DNA of 29,186 bases from the NCBI GenBank assembly GCA_900756575.1, contig CAAEKQ010000125.1, positions 1 to 29,186 on the forward strand, given 5' to 3'. A program made the position numbers and the translations under genes. The notes beneath the pieces were generated by a model, which ran no database searches, was not told the origin of the DNA, and worked only from the letters and a program-made list of their open reading frames with translations. Within the stretch, counting starts at the first letter, position 1, and each line of letters begins with the position of its first letter. Source of the DNA: an uncultured Oscillospiraceae bacterium. GTDB taxonomy: Bacteria; Bacillota; Clostridia; Oscillospirales; Oscillospiraceae. Shown piece after piece: positions 22,400 to 29,186 of the stretch.

Positions 22400-24112
22400 T
22401 TAGATCAGCATAAAGTTGGTGATGGGCTGACCGCCGCCAACCATGGGACGAACCATTTCGTCGGTGTCGATCAGGCAGTCCACCACATAGCCGTGGCCCC
22501 ACTCCTTGGCCTCCTCAATGGCGGCCTTGAGCTCCTCCACCGTGGAAACATGAGCGCCCTTGAGACCGTAGGCCTCCGCCAGCTTCACAAAGTCCGGCGC
22601 AAAGCCCAGATCCGTCTGAGAAAAGCGCTTTTCATAGATCAGGTTCTGCCACTGACGTACCATACCAAGGGTACGGTTGTCGAATACAAAGGTGATCACC
22701 GGGATGTCATAATGGCTCTCGGTGGCCATCTCCTGACCGTTCATCCGGAAGCAGCCGTCGCCGGTGATATGGATGACGGTTTTATCGGGATTGCCCAGCT
22801 TGGCGCCCAATGCAGCACCCAGGCCGAAGCCCATGGTGCCGAAGCCGCCGGAAGTCAGCAGCTGGCCGGGATAGTCGAAATGGAAATGCTGAATGGTCCA
22901 CATCTGGTGCTGGCCCACATCCGTTGCAACGATGGTGTCCTGGGGCACCAGATTGCGGATGGTCTCCAGCACCTGCTGGGGGGTCAGCTCGCCGGGCTTG
23001 TCCTGATACTCGGTGCGGGTGGCGTAGGAGAATACAAACTCCTTCCACCGGTCGTTGTGCTTCTGCTCAACTCTTTCGTTCAGCAGCTCCAGCACGCGGC
23101 CTGCATCGCCGATGATATGGTGGTCGGTTTTGACGTTCTTGTCGATCTCCGCCCGATCAATGTCGATCTGGACGATTTTCGCCTGGCTGGCAAAGCTCTC
23201 AGGATCCAGGGCCACACGGTCGGAGAACCGGCAGCCCACGGCAATGAGCAGATCGCAGTTGGCACAGGCAATGTTGGAGGCCTGGGTGCCGTGCATACCG
23301 ATCATGCCGGTGGTCAGAGGATTGCCCCCCGGAAAGCCGCCGCCGCCCATGACGGTGATGGCAACGGGAGAATCAATCTTCTCGGCAAACTCCCGGAACT
23401 GCTTGTGGGCGCGGCCTCTTACCACGCCGCCGCCGCAGATCAGCAGGGGCTTTTCCGCCTTGGCGATCATCTCCGCCAGCTTGTCCACATCCTCATGATT
23501 GGGCTCCGGGGTGCGGATGTCCCAGCCGATGCGGCGGGTCAGAGCCTGAAGTCGGCCATGCTTGATGTGTTCCTTCCGCTCCATGGGCTCGTAATCAATG
23601 AGCTCATTGGGGGCGGTAACGTTTTTCAGAAAATCAATGAGCACCGGGCCGGGCCGTCCGGTGGCCGCTACCGCAAAGGCCTCGCGCATAATGTCAGGGA
23701 TGGTCTGCGGGTCGCGCACCAGATAGGTGGCCTTGGTGATGGGCATTGCAATACCGGTGATGTCTACCTCCTGGAATGCGTCCTTGCCCAAAAGATTCTC
23801 GGTGACGTTGCAGGTGATGAACACCACCGGAGAGGAATCGTAATAAGCGGTGGCAATGCCGGTGGTCAGGTTGGTGGCGCCGGGGCCGGAGGTGGCAAAG
23901 CATACGCCAACCTTGCCGGTGGAACGGGCATAGCCGTCGGCGGCATGGGCAGCACCCTGCTCGTGGGCGGTCAGAATGTGCCGCAGCTTGCCCTGATAGT
24001 GATACAATTCGTCATAAATATTGAGGATGGTGCCGCCGGGATAGCCGAAGATGGTATCGACTCCCTGCTCCAGCAGGCACTCCAAAATTGCGGTAGTCGC
24101 TTTGACTTTCAA
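22400..24112 (-). CDS. ilvB: Acetolactate synthase large subunit, canonical type (IlvB2)
   Basis: This is the catalytic subunit of a ThDP- and FAD-dependent acetohydroxyacid synthase, 570 aa. It has the catalytic glutamate E51 in AHEQGAAHAADGYAR, Q114 in DAFQEVDITG, the ThDP/Mg motif GDGCFRMNGQEM (from residue 451) ending at N479, and W488 in TLGMVRQWQ. That tryptophan corresponds to the one giving classical AHAS its 2-ketobutyrate preference. The start is TTG at 24112, preceded by AAGGGGG at 7 nt; no ATG fits. It follows ilvN1 across a 187-nt spacer containing repeat copy 2, and leads into ilvN2. Confidence 0.96.
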   Translation of the reverse strand: MKVKATTAILECLLEQGVDTIFGYPGGTILNIYDELYHYQGKLRHILTAHEQGAAHAADGYARSTGKVGVCFATSGPGATNLTTGIATAYYDSSPVVFITCNVTENLLGKDAFQEVDITGIAMPITKATYLVRDPQTIPDIMREAFAVAATGRPGPVLIDFLKNVTAPNELIDYEPMERKEHIKHGRLQALTRRIGWDIRTPEPNHEDVDKLAEMIAKAEKPLLICGGGVVRGRAHKQFREFAEKIDSPVAITVMGGGGFPGGNPLTTGMIGMHGTQASNIACANCDLLIAVGCRFSDRVALDPESFASQAKIVQIDIDRAEIDKNVKTDHHIIGDAGRVLELLNERVEQKHNDRWKEFVFSYATRTEYQDKPGELTPQQVLETIRNLVPQDTIVATDVGQHQMWTIQHFHFDYPGQLLTSGGFGTMGFGLGAALGAKLGNPDKTVIHITGDGCFRMNGQEMATESHYDIPVITFVFDNRTLGMVRQWQNLIYEKRFSQTDLGFAPDFVKLAEAYGLKGAHVSTVEELKAAIEEAKEWGHGYVVDCLIDTDEMVRPMVGGGQPITNFMLI

Positions 24113-24168
24113 AAGTAATCCCCCTTAATCAGGACAATTCCACATAAATTGACGATGAACATTCAGCT

Positions 24169-24299
24169 AGAGATTTTGCGGCGGAAAAAGGCATTTTTTC
24201 GCAGGAATACTTTGTGTATTTCAAGAAAAAATAACGCATTTCCGACGGAAGAGATCAGCTGAAGGTCAGCGGCACATTTGTGTGGTGTTGTCCCAAATC
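24169..24299 (-). repeat. Intergenic repeat element, copy 2 (after ilvN1)
   Basis: This is the second copy of the element seen at 20695-20823, in the same orientation. The core (24200-24225) is identical over 26 nt. AGAGATTTT (24169-24177) and GGTGTTGTC (24284-24292) sit at the same distances. It begins, in transcription order, directly at the stop codon of ilvN1. The remaining spacer to ilvB2 (24113-24168) shows nothing else recognisable apart from the ribosome site. Confidence 0.8.
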
Positions 24300-24785
24300 C
24301 TAAATTTTCCCGCTGCCCTTCTGGACAGCAATCAGTCCCGTCCGCGCAACCTCCAGAATCGAGAAGGGCCGCAGCAGGCTCTGGAACAGCTCCAGCCGCT
24401 CCGTGGTATCGCTGAGCTCCAGGGTCATGGAGGTGGCGGAAACGTCCGCAATCTTGGCCCCCATGATCTGACACAGATTCATAATATCTACTCTTGTTTT
24501 GGTGGTACAGGACACCTTGACGATCATCAGCTCTCGCCCAATCAGGCGATCCTCGTCCAGGGTGCGCACCTTAATCACGTCCACCAGCTTGTTGAGCTGC
24601 TTTTCCACCTGCTCCACCACGCTGTTGCCGCTGTCTACAATAATGGTAATCCGGGAAATGGTGGGATCATCGGTGACGCCCACCGCCAGGGATTCAATGT
24701 TAAAGGCTCGTCTGGAAAACAGACCGGTGATCTTATTCAGAACGCCTGCCTGGTTTTCTACCAGCACCGAAATCGTCTGTTTCAT
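24300..24785 (-). CDS. ilvN: Acetolactate synthase small subunit (first pair)
   Basis: This 161-aa protein starts at ATG 24785, 6 nt after GAGGAGG. The ACT domain is clear (TISVLVENQAGVLNKITGLFSRRAFNIESLAVG, residues 4-36), followed by the C-terminal small-subunit domain (RELMIVKVSCTTKTRVDIMNL and SDTTERLELFQSLL). It lies 11 nt after ilvB1 and is presumably its partner. The ACT domain reads ENQAGVLNKITG, keeping the asparagine-glycine region associated with effector binding, so feedback inhibition is plausible but not shown. Confidence 0.94.
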   Translation of the reverse strand: MKQTISVLVENQAGVLNKITGLFSRRAFNIESLAVGVTDDPTISRITIIVDSGNSVVEQVEKQLNKLVDVIKVRTLDEDRLIGRELMIVKVSCTTKTRVDIMNLCQIMGAKIADVSATSMTLELSDTTERLELFQSLLRPFSILEVARTGLIAVQKGSGKI

Positions 24786-24796
24786 GGCAGTCCTCC

Positions 24797-26413
24797 TCAG
24801 TCTCCGGTCTTGGCGTCGGGATCCACATGGCACACCATAAGATAGGGGCCGTCGGATGCCAGCATTGCCCTCAGTTTCTCATCAATCTCATCATCTTCCC
24901 GAATCTCGCCGTGGGGAATTCCATAGGCGTCCGCCAACTTGCCGAAATCCGGAGAATGATCCAGAGCCACGCCGAAGGGGCCGCTGTAGGTGCTGTGCTG
25001 AATCTCATTGACCAGGCCCAGCACGCTGTTTTCCATCATCACAAGCTTCACATCTGCGCCGAGATTCCGCAGGGTGCTGAGCTCATTCTCAAACATCTGG
25101 AAGCTGCCGTCGCCGCAAACCACAACGGTCTGCTTGTCGGGGGCCGCTACCTTTGCGCCCAGGGCAGCGGGCAGCGAATAGCCCATGGTGCCCAGGCCGC
25201 CGGTGGTCAGGAACCGGCCGTGCTTAATGGTCATATGCTTGCAGGTCCAAATCTGGTTCTGGCCCACATCCACGCAGAGAATCGCGTCGTCGTTCAGGAG
25301 ATGGCCCAGGGTGCGGATCACCCGGGCGGGATGGGCATAGCCGGGCTTGGTAGGAAGCTCCCGCGTAAGCTCTGCCTGACGGCTCTTTTGCAGCGCTTCG
25401 ATGTCCTGAGTCTGGGCGATGGTGTCCTGCTCCATCAGCTGGAGGAGCACCTCTTTGACATCGCCCACCACGGGAATGGTGGTGTCCACGTTCTTGCCGA
25501 TCTCCGCCGGGTCTACATCAATATGAATGGTCTTCATCCGCCGCCCGATTTCCGAGGGCTGGAGAATGGCACGGTTCGCCACTCTTGCGCCCACCAGAAT
25601 CAGCAGGTCGGAATGAGCCAGCGTGCGGTTTGCGGTGGGTGTGCCAAAGGAGCCGATCATGCCCACATACAGGGGATGCTCCGTGGGCACAATGCCAAGG
25701 CCCATCATGGTGCTGACAATGGGAATCTGGGACTTTTCCGCAAAGGCCAGGGCTTCCTTCTGCGCGCCTGCGCTGATCACGCCGCCGCCCAGGCACAGCA
25801 CCGGCTTTTTCGCATGGCGGATGGCCTCAGCTGCCCGCTGCACCTGCTTGATGTTGCCCTTCACCGAGGGCTTATAGCCGCGGATATCCACGGTTTCTGG
25901 ATAGACGGGCTCGAACTTTGCCTTCTGCACATCAATGGGAATATCAATGAGCACAGGGCCGGGCCGCCCGGTGGAGGCAATATGGAACGCTTCCTTCACC
26001 ACTCTGGGGATGCTCTTAACATCCTTCACCAGATAGCTGTGTTTAATGAACGGGGCCACCGCGCCGGTAATATCGACCTCCTGGAAAATATCCCGCCCCA
26101 GCAGATAGCTCTCCACCTGGCCGGTAATGGCCACCATGGGAATGGAGTCCATATAGGCAGTGGCGATGCCGGTAATGAGGTTCGTTGCCCCCGGGCCAGA
26201 GGTGACCATGCATACGCCGACCTTGCCGCTGATCCGGGAGTAACCCGAAGCCATATGGCCCGCATTCTGCTCGGTGCGCACCAGGGTATAATGAATGTCC
26301 GAGTGCTTCAAGGCATCCGCCGCAGGGCAGATGGTTGCGCCTGCATAGCCGAAGATTTCCGTTACGTTTTCCCGCTTCAGGCTCTCGATCAAAGCCTCTG
26401 CGCCAGTTGTCAT
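24797..26413 (-). CDS. ilvB: Acetolactate synthase-like large subunit, divergent type (IlvB1)
   Basis: This is a ThDP-dependent enzyme of 538 aa and the first gene after the T-box. The catalytic glutamate is E48, but in the variant RTEQNAGHMASGYSR instead of HEQGAAHAADGYAR. Q111 (DIFQEVDITG) and the ThDP motif GDGSFQMFENEL (from residue 434) ending at E461-N462 are present. At the place of the substrate-specifying tryptophan of IlvB2, it has LGLVNEIQ, with I471 aligned to Trp. The active site is therefore not identical to classical AHAS. Pairing with a small subunit and the operon context still argue for acetolactate formation. ATG 26413 follows AGGGTGA at 6 nt. Confidence 0.88.
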   Translation of the reverse strand: MTTGAEALIESLKRENVTEIFGYAGATICPAADALKHSDIHYTLVRTEQNAGHMASGYSRISGKVGVCMVTSGPGATNLITGIATAYMDSIPMVAITGQVESYLLGRDIFQEVDITGAVAPFIKHSYLVKDVKSIPRVVKEAFHIASTGRPGPVLIDIPIDVQKAKFEPVYPETVDIRGYKPSVKGNIKQVQRAAEAIRHAKKPVLCLGGGVISAGAQKEALAFAEKSQIPIVSTMMGLGIVPTEHPLYVGMIGSFGTPTANRTLAHSDLLILVGARVANRAILQPSEIGRRMKTIHIDVDPAEIGKNVDTTIPVVGDVKEVLLQLMEQDTIAQTQDIEALQKSRQAELTRELPTKPGYAHPARVIRTLGHLLNDDAILCVDVGQNQIWTCKHMTIKHGRFLTTGGLGTMGYSLPAALGAKVAAPDKQTVVVCGDGSFQMFENELSTLRNLGADVKLVMMENSVLGLVNEIQHSTYSGPFGVALDHSPDFGKLADAYGIPHGEIREDDEIDEKLRAMLASDGPYLMVCHVDPDAKTGD

Positions 26414-26452
26414 AGTGATTCACCCTTTTTCTTTTCTAATGACCTGTAAATG

Positions 26453-26492
26453 ACAAAAAGCAGCCGCATCCTAATCAATAGGACGAAGCTGC
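26453..26492 (-). terminator. T-box-controlled terminator
   Basis: On the minus strand a 14-bp stem (26479-26492 with 26460-26473, one mismatch and two G-U pairs, 5-nt loop) is followed by TTTTTG at 26454-26459. The 5' arm directly follows the T-box sequence, so antiterminator and terminator are mutually exclusive. Confidence 0.92.
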
Positions 26493-26680
26493 CTCCGCGT
26501 TACCACCTAAATTCCCGAATGGATCGGGCCCTCAGTTCCACATATATATATGGAATTTCCCTTTAACGGAGGAATCCGCCGCTGCCTACTAGCCATTGGT
26601 TTTCAGTACGGAGCTCCAAGGTGAGATTCGCTGAATTCTTAGCAGGCACTCGCACCAAACGTGTCCTCTCTGAGCCAGTG
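26453..26680 (-). promoter_or_regulatory. T-box leader of the ilv operon
   Basis: On the minus strand, Stem I features include CAGAGAGG, GGTGCGAG and CACCTTGGAGC (26613-26674 region). The diagnostic T-box AGGTGGTAACGCG is at 26496-26508, where uncharged tRNA CCA would pair. A terminator follows at 26453-26492. The specifier region reads GAATCTCACC (26620-26629). It offers CTC (Leu, 26623-26625, followed by A as usual) and overlapping ATC (Ile, 26625-26627), and I could not decide between them. Uncharged cognate tRNA should allow read-through into ilvB1. Confidence 0.95.
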
Positions 26681-26729
26681 GGATTCAGGTACTGTTCCTT
26701 TTCATTGCTTGTTTCAATTTATTTTCTCC

Positions 26730-26758
26730 ATGATACAAAAGCAGTTTCCATTTGTCAA
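26730..26758 (-). promoter_or_regulatory. Promoter of the ilv operon
   Basis: On the minus strand TTGACA (26753-26758), a 17-nt spacer and TATCAT (26730-26735) lie about 55 nt upstream of the AGAGAG of Stem I. The leader would be about 310 nt long. Confidence 0.8.
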
Positions 26759-26933
26759 TGGCATTTTCATGGTTTCCGTCATTTTTAGCATTCTGCCCTT
26801 TTTCCAAGAAGAGTTTTGCAGAATTTTTGTCATTTTGCAGCCGGGGCGTCTTGTATTTTTTTCGAAAATATGTTACCCTTTCCAACACAAATAAGACATT
26901 TGAATGAGTAAAGAGATACAGGAGAGAAGTATT

Positions 26934-28079
26934 GTGAAAGTAGCTGTGATCTGTGACGTACTGGGTCAGGCCAACAACGGCACCACCATTGCCGCGCTGA
27001 ATCTGATCCGTACGCTCCGGGAAAAGAGGCACGAGGTTCGGGTGGTCTGCCCGGATGCCGAACGCGCCGGGGAGCCCGGATATTATATCGTCCCCAAGTA
27101 TGATTTTCATATGTTCAACGACTATGTGGAGAAAAACGGCGTGGCCCCGGCCAAACTGGACACTAAGGTTCTGGAATCCGCCATTCACGATGTGGATGTG
27201 ATCCATGTGATGATCCCCTTCGCCCTGGGAAAGGCTGCGGCCCACTATGCCCATGATCATGGCATTGCCCTGACCGCAGGCTTCCACTGCCAGGCAGAGA
27301 ACATCACCAACCACATTTTCCTGCAAAACAGGCCTCGAGCCAACACCACGGTATACCATATTTTATATGAACGGGTGTATCAGTTCTGCGACCTCATCCA
27401 CTACCCCACCCAGTTCATCCGGGATACCTTTGAAACCATTGTGGGCCATACGGAGGGACGGGTCATCTCCAACGGCGTCAGCTCGGACTTCCACCCCATT
27501 CCCGTCACCCGGCCCCCGGAGCTGGAAGGGAAATATGTGGTGCTGTTCACCGGGCGCTACAGCCGGGAAAAATCCCATAAGGTGCTACTGGATGCAGTGG
27601 CCCAGAGCAAGCATCGGGACAAGATTCAGCTGGTTTTCGCCGGTGCAGGCCCCCAGGAGGCCCACCTTCGGGAGCACGCGGAACAGTTGGGCATTCCCAT
27701 GCCGATCATGCAGTTCTATTCCCGGAAGGAGCTGGTCAGTACCATTAATATGGCGGACCTCTATGTGCATCCGGCAGAGATCGAGATTGAGGCCATTTCC
27801 TGTCTGGAGGCCATCGCCTGCGGCCGGGTGCCCCTGATTGCCGACTCTCCCCGGAGCGCCACCCGGTATTTCGCCCTGACGGACAAAAACCTGTTCCACT
27901 ATAACAATTCCGCCAATCTGGCCGAGAAAATGGACTGGTGGCTGGAGCATCCCCAGGAGCGGCAGCAGCGCGCCCGGGACTATCTGGGCTATGCCCATCA
28001 GTTCGACTTTGACACCTGCATGGACGCCATGGAGCAGATGCTGAAGGACGCCGTGGAGGCCAAGCATCATGGAGCCTAA
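26934..28079 (+). CDS. GT4-family glycosyltransferase
   Basis: This 381-aa GT-B fold enzyme begins MKVAVICDVLGQANNGTTIAALNLIRTL, the nucleotide-free acceptor domain of GT4 enzymes. The C-terminal donor domain has VVLFTGRYSREKSHKVLLDA (from residue 202) and the EX7E motif E284/E292 in EIEAISCLEAIACG, which binds the nucleotide-sugar. GTG 26934 is chosen because AGGAG lies 9 nt upstream; the in-frame ATG at 26904 has no ribosome site. The 175 nt between the ilv promoter and this gene show no further feature. Its end overlaps the acyltransferase gene by 11 nt. Similarity to diacylglycerol glycosyltransferases plus this partner suggests a glycolipid role, but that is an inference. Confidence 0.85.
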   Translation: MKVAVICDVLGQANNGTTIAALNLIRTLREKRHEVRVVCPDAERAGEPGYYIVPKYDFHMFNDYVEKNGVAPAKLDTKVLESAIHDVDVIHVMIPFALGKAAAHYAHDHGIALTAGFHCQAENITNHIFLQNRPRANTTVYHILYERVYQFCDLIHYPTQFIRDTFETIVGHTEGRVISNGVSSDFHPIPVTRPPELEGKYVVLFTGRYSREKSHKVLLDAVAQSKHRDKIQLVFAGAGPQEAHLREHAEQLGIPMPIMQFYSRKELVSTINMADLYVHPAEIEIEAISCLEAIACGRVPLIADSPRSATRYFALTDKNLFHYNNSANLAEKMDWWLEHPQERQQRARDYLGYAHQFDFDTCMDAMEQMLKDAVEAKHHGA

Positions 28080-28881
28080 ACGTACCGTCTACTACACCGA
28101 TCCTCTAAACGACGACTTTGCCCACACCAATATTCACGCCAAAGATGTGGGCGCAGATTTCCCGTTTATCCACAAGAGCGTGCTGTGGAACGTTTTGGCC
28201 CAGTGCGTATATTATTGTATCGCCGTCCCCATCGTCTTTGTGATCTCCAAGATCTATCTGGGACTGAAATACGAAAATCGTCAGGTGCTGCGGAAGCTCC
28301 GGGGCACGGGCTATTTTCTCTACGGCAATCATACCCGGATGCTGGATGCGTTTCTCCCGGCCATGACCGCGTTCCCGAAAAAGGCGTATGTGGTATCGAA
28401 TCCCGACGCGGTAAGCCTGCCATTTCTCCAGACATTGGTCACGATGCTGGGTGTGATTCCGATTCCCACAAAGTTCTCCGGAATGCGGCAGTTCCTCTCC
28501 TCGGTGAACCAGCGGTATCAGGAGGGCAATGTGCTGGCGATTTTCCCGGAGGCCCATATCTGGCCCTTTTACACCGGGATCCGTCCCTTTTCCGCCACCT
28601 CCTTCCGCTATCCGGAAAAGCTGAATGCCCCGGTGGTGGCCATGGTGACCACGTATCGGAAACGGCGTGGGCTGTTCCGCCTGTTTCGCCGCCCGGGCAT
28701 GACCGTCACCCTGTCTGAGCCTTTTTATCCCGACGCTGCCCTTTCCCAAAGAGAGGCCCAGCAAAAGCTGCGGGATCAGGTCTATGATTTTATGGTTTCG
28801 GTCTCCCAGAGTCACGAAAATGTGGAATATATCGCCTATGAGCCGGTCCCGGAAGCGGAAATGGGCTCCGATTCACTATAA
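28069..28881 (+). CDS. PlsC-type 1-acyl-glycerol-phosphate acyltransferase family protein
   Basis: This 270-aa protein has a likely membrane helix at about residues 38-60. The acyltransferase catalytic motif NHxxxxD appears as NHTRMLD (residues 87-93), followed by the substrate-binding FPE at 159-161 (AIFPEAHIWP). This pattern defines the PlsC/LPLAT family, which transfers acyl groups to lysophosphatidate or other lipid acceptors. ATG 28069 lies within the end of the glycosyltransferase gene, with GGAGG 9 nt upstream, so the two are co-translated. No terminator is visible after it before the rpsO promoter. Confidence 0.88.
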   Translation: MEPKRTVYYTDPLNDDFAHTNIHAKDVGADFPFIHKSVLWNVLAQCVYYCIAVPIVFVISKIYLGLKYENRQVLRKLRGTGYFLYGNHTRMLDAFLPAMTAFPKKAYVVSNPDAVSLPFLQTLVTMLGVIPIPTKFSGMRQFLSSVNQRYQEGNVLAIFPEAHIWPFYTGIRPFSATSFRYPEKLNAPVVAMVTTYRKRRGLFRLFRRPGMTVTLSEPFYPDAALSQREAQQKLRDQVYDFMVSVSQSHENVEYIAYEPVPEAEMGSDSL

Positions 28882-28897
28882 TTTTTCTATTTTCTGC

Positions 28898-28925
28898 TTT
28901 ACAAAATAAAAAAACGTGGTATAAT
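28898..28925 (+). promoter_or_regulatory. Promoter of rpsO
   Basis: TTTACA (28898-28903), a 16-nt A-rich spacer and a consensus TATAAT (28920-28925) precede the rpsO leader. Confidence 0.85.
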
Positions 28926-28931
28926 TCTAAC

Positions 28932-29032
28932 GGTATGCCCTATTGCTCAGTCCCGGGATATCGCCGCGCCACGCGGTATTCACCCGCCCGGCACTTGGCG
29001 TTGGGGTAAATGATTGAAAGGTGGAATTATTT
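28932..29032 (+). promoter_or_regulatory. Structured rpsO leader RNA (probable S15 autoregulatory region)
   Basis: A GC-rich leader of about 100 nt can fold as a closed junction. TGCCC (28936-28940) pairs with GGGTA (29004-29008), CCGGG (28953-28957) pairs with CCCGG (28987-28991), and CCGCG/CGCGG (28964-28968 with 28972-28976) forms a terminal hairpin. S15 binds its own leader in several bacteria. I recall similar leaders upstream of rpsO in Clostridia, but no match was run. Confidence 0.65.
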
Positions 29033-29186
29033 ATGATCCGCAAAGAAGTAAAAGATCAGGTTATCGCAGAGTACGCTACCCACGAGGGCGACACCGGTTC
29101 TCCCGAGGTACAGATCGCTGTCCTCACCTACCGCATCAACGAACTCACCGAGCATCTGCGTACTCACATCCATGACGATCACAGCC
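29033..29186 (+). CDS. rpsO: 30S ribosomal protein S15, N-terminal part (cut by window edge)
   Basis: The first 51 codons read MIRKEVKDQVIAEYATHEGDTGSPEVQIAVLTYRINELTEHLRTHIHD, the canonical S15 N-terminus. S15 binds 16S rRNA helices 20-22 early in 30S assembly. ATG 29033 follows AAGGTGG at 8 nt. The gene continues beyond the window; pnp commonly follows it in Firmicutes, but that cannot be seen here. Confidence 0.97.
   Translation, partial: MIRKEVKDQVIAEYATHEGDTGSPEVQIAVLTYRINELTEHLRTHIHDDHS

Noticed and set aside
22019..24118. 699-codon open frame on the plus strand
   Set aside because: It is antisense to ilvB2 and ilvN2, with only shadow-frame composition.
24827..26449. 540-codon open frame on the plus strand
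   Set aside because: It is antisense to ilvB1; the open frame results from GC-rich codon structure on the real strand.
26904..26933. Upstream ATG start for the GT4 gene
   Set aside because: There is no ribosome-binding site before it. The GTG at 26934 has AGGAG at 9 nt and gives the usual GT4 N-terminus.
26685..27359. 224-codon open frame on the minus strand
   Set aside because: It overlaps the GT4 glycosyltransferase gene in antisense and covers the ilv promoter. No motif was found.

Overview
The window looks like a chromosomal segment of an anaerobic, GC-rich Firmicute of the class Clostridia, most likely an Oscillospiraceae/Ruminococcaceae-type gut bacterium. This is inferred from several things: Gram-positive housekeeping clusters (dprA-topA-trmFO; plsX-rnc-radical SAM-smc; rplU-prp-rpmA-obg), a T-box on the branched-chain amino acid operon, strong GGAGG ribosome-binding sites, frequent TTG/GTG starts, and a folate-dependent TrmFO. 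No phage, transposase, CRISPR array or resistance gene was seen. The genes are core and biosynthetic, and the least explained material is between genes.

Layout. From 1 to 26413 every gene is on the minus strand. Read in transcription order (right to left), a T-box-controlled ilv operon comes first (26723 to 18839): ilvB1-ilvN1-ilvB2-ilvN2-ilvC-ilvD. It carries two acetolactate synthase large/small subunit pairs and covers every step from pyruvate/2-ketobutyrate to the branched 2-keto acids except the final transamination and threonine deaminase. Next is a three-gene membrane cluster (18712 to 16666: small membrane protein, GT-C-like glycosyltransferase, PH-domain protein). Then come the ribosomal cluster rplU-prp-rpmA with obg (16520 to 14196), a tRNA-Gln(CUG), an unusual hairpin array (13811-13983), two membrane-anchored proteins of unknown function, the Trk/Ktr potassium uptake pair, a SpoU methyltransferase, dprA, topA, trmFO, plsX, rnc, a radical SAM protein and the N-terminal part of smc. 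To the right of the ilv T-box the strand switches: a GT4 glycosyltransferase overlaps a PlsC-type acyltransferase gene, followed by a structured leader and the start of rpsO.

Most notable non-coding observations: (i) a modular palindromic array of eight GTGAAAT/ATTTCAC boxes, each separated by a different small hairpin; (ii) two copies of a roughly 131-bp element with fixed internal spacing, each starting at or just after the stop codon of an ilv gene; (iii) a terminator 25 nt upstream of the ilvD start codon with a plausible competing antiterminator; (iv) structured leaders before rplU and rpsO. Among proteins, the first acetolactate synthase (IlvB1) lacks the tryptophan that sets 2-ketobutyrate preference in classical AHAS enzymes, while IlvB2 keeps it.

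All assignments come from reading the sequence and remembered family motifs. No database search or folding program was run.
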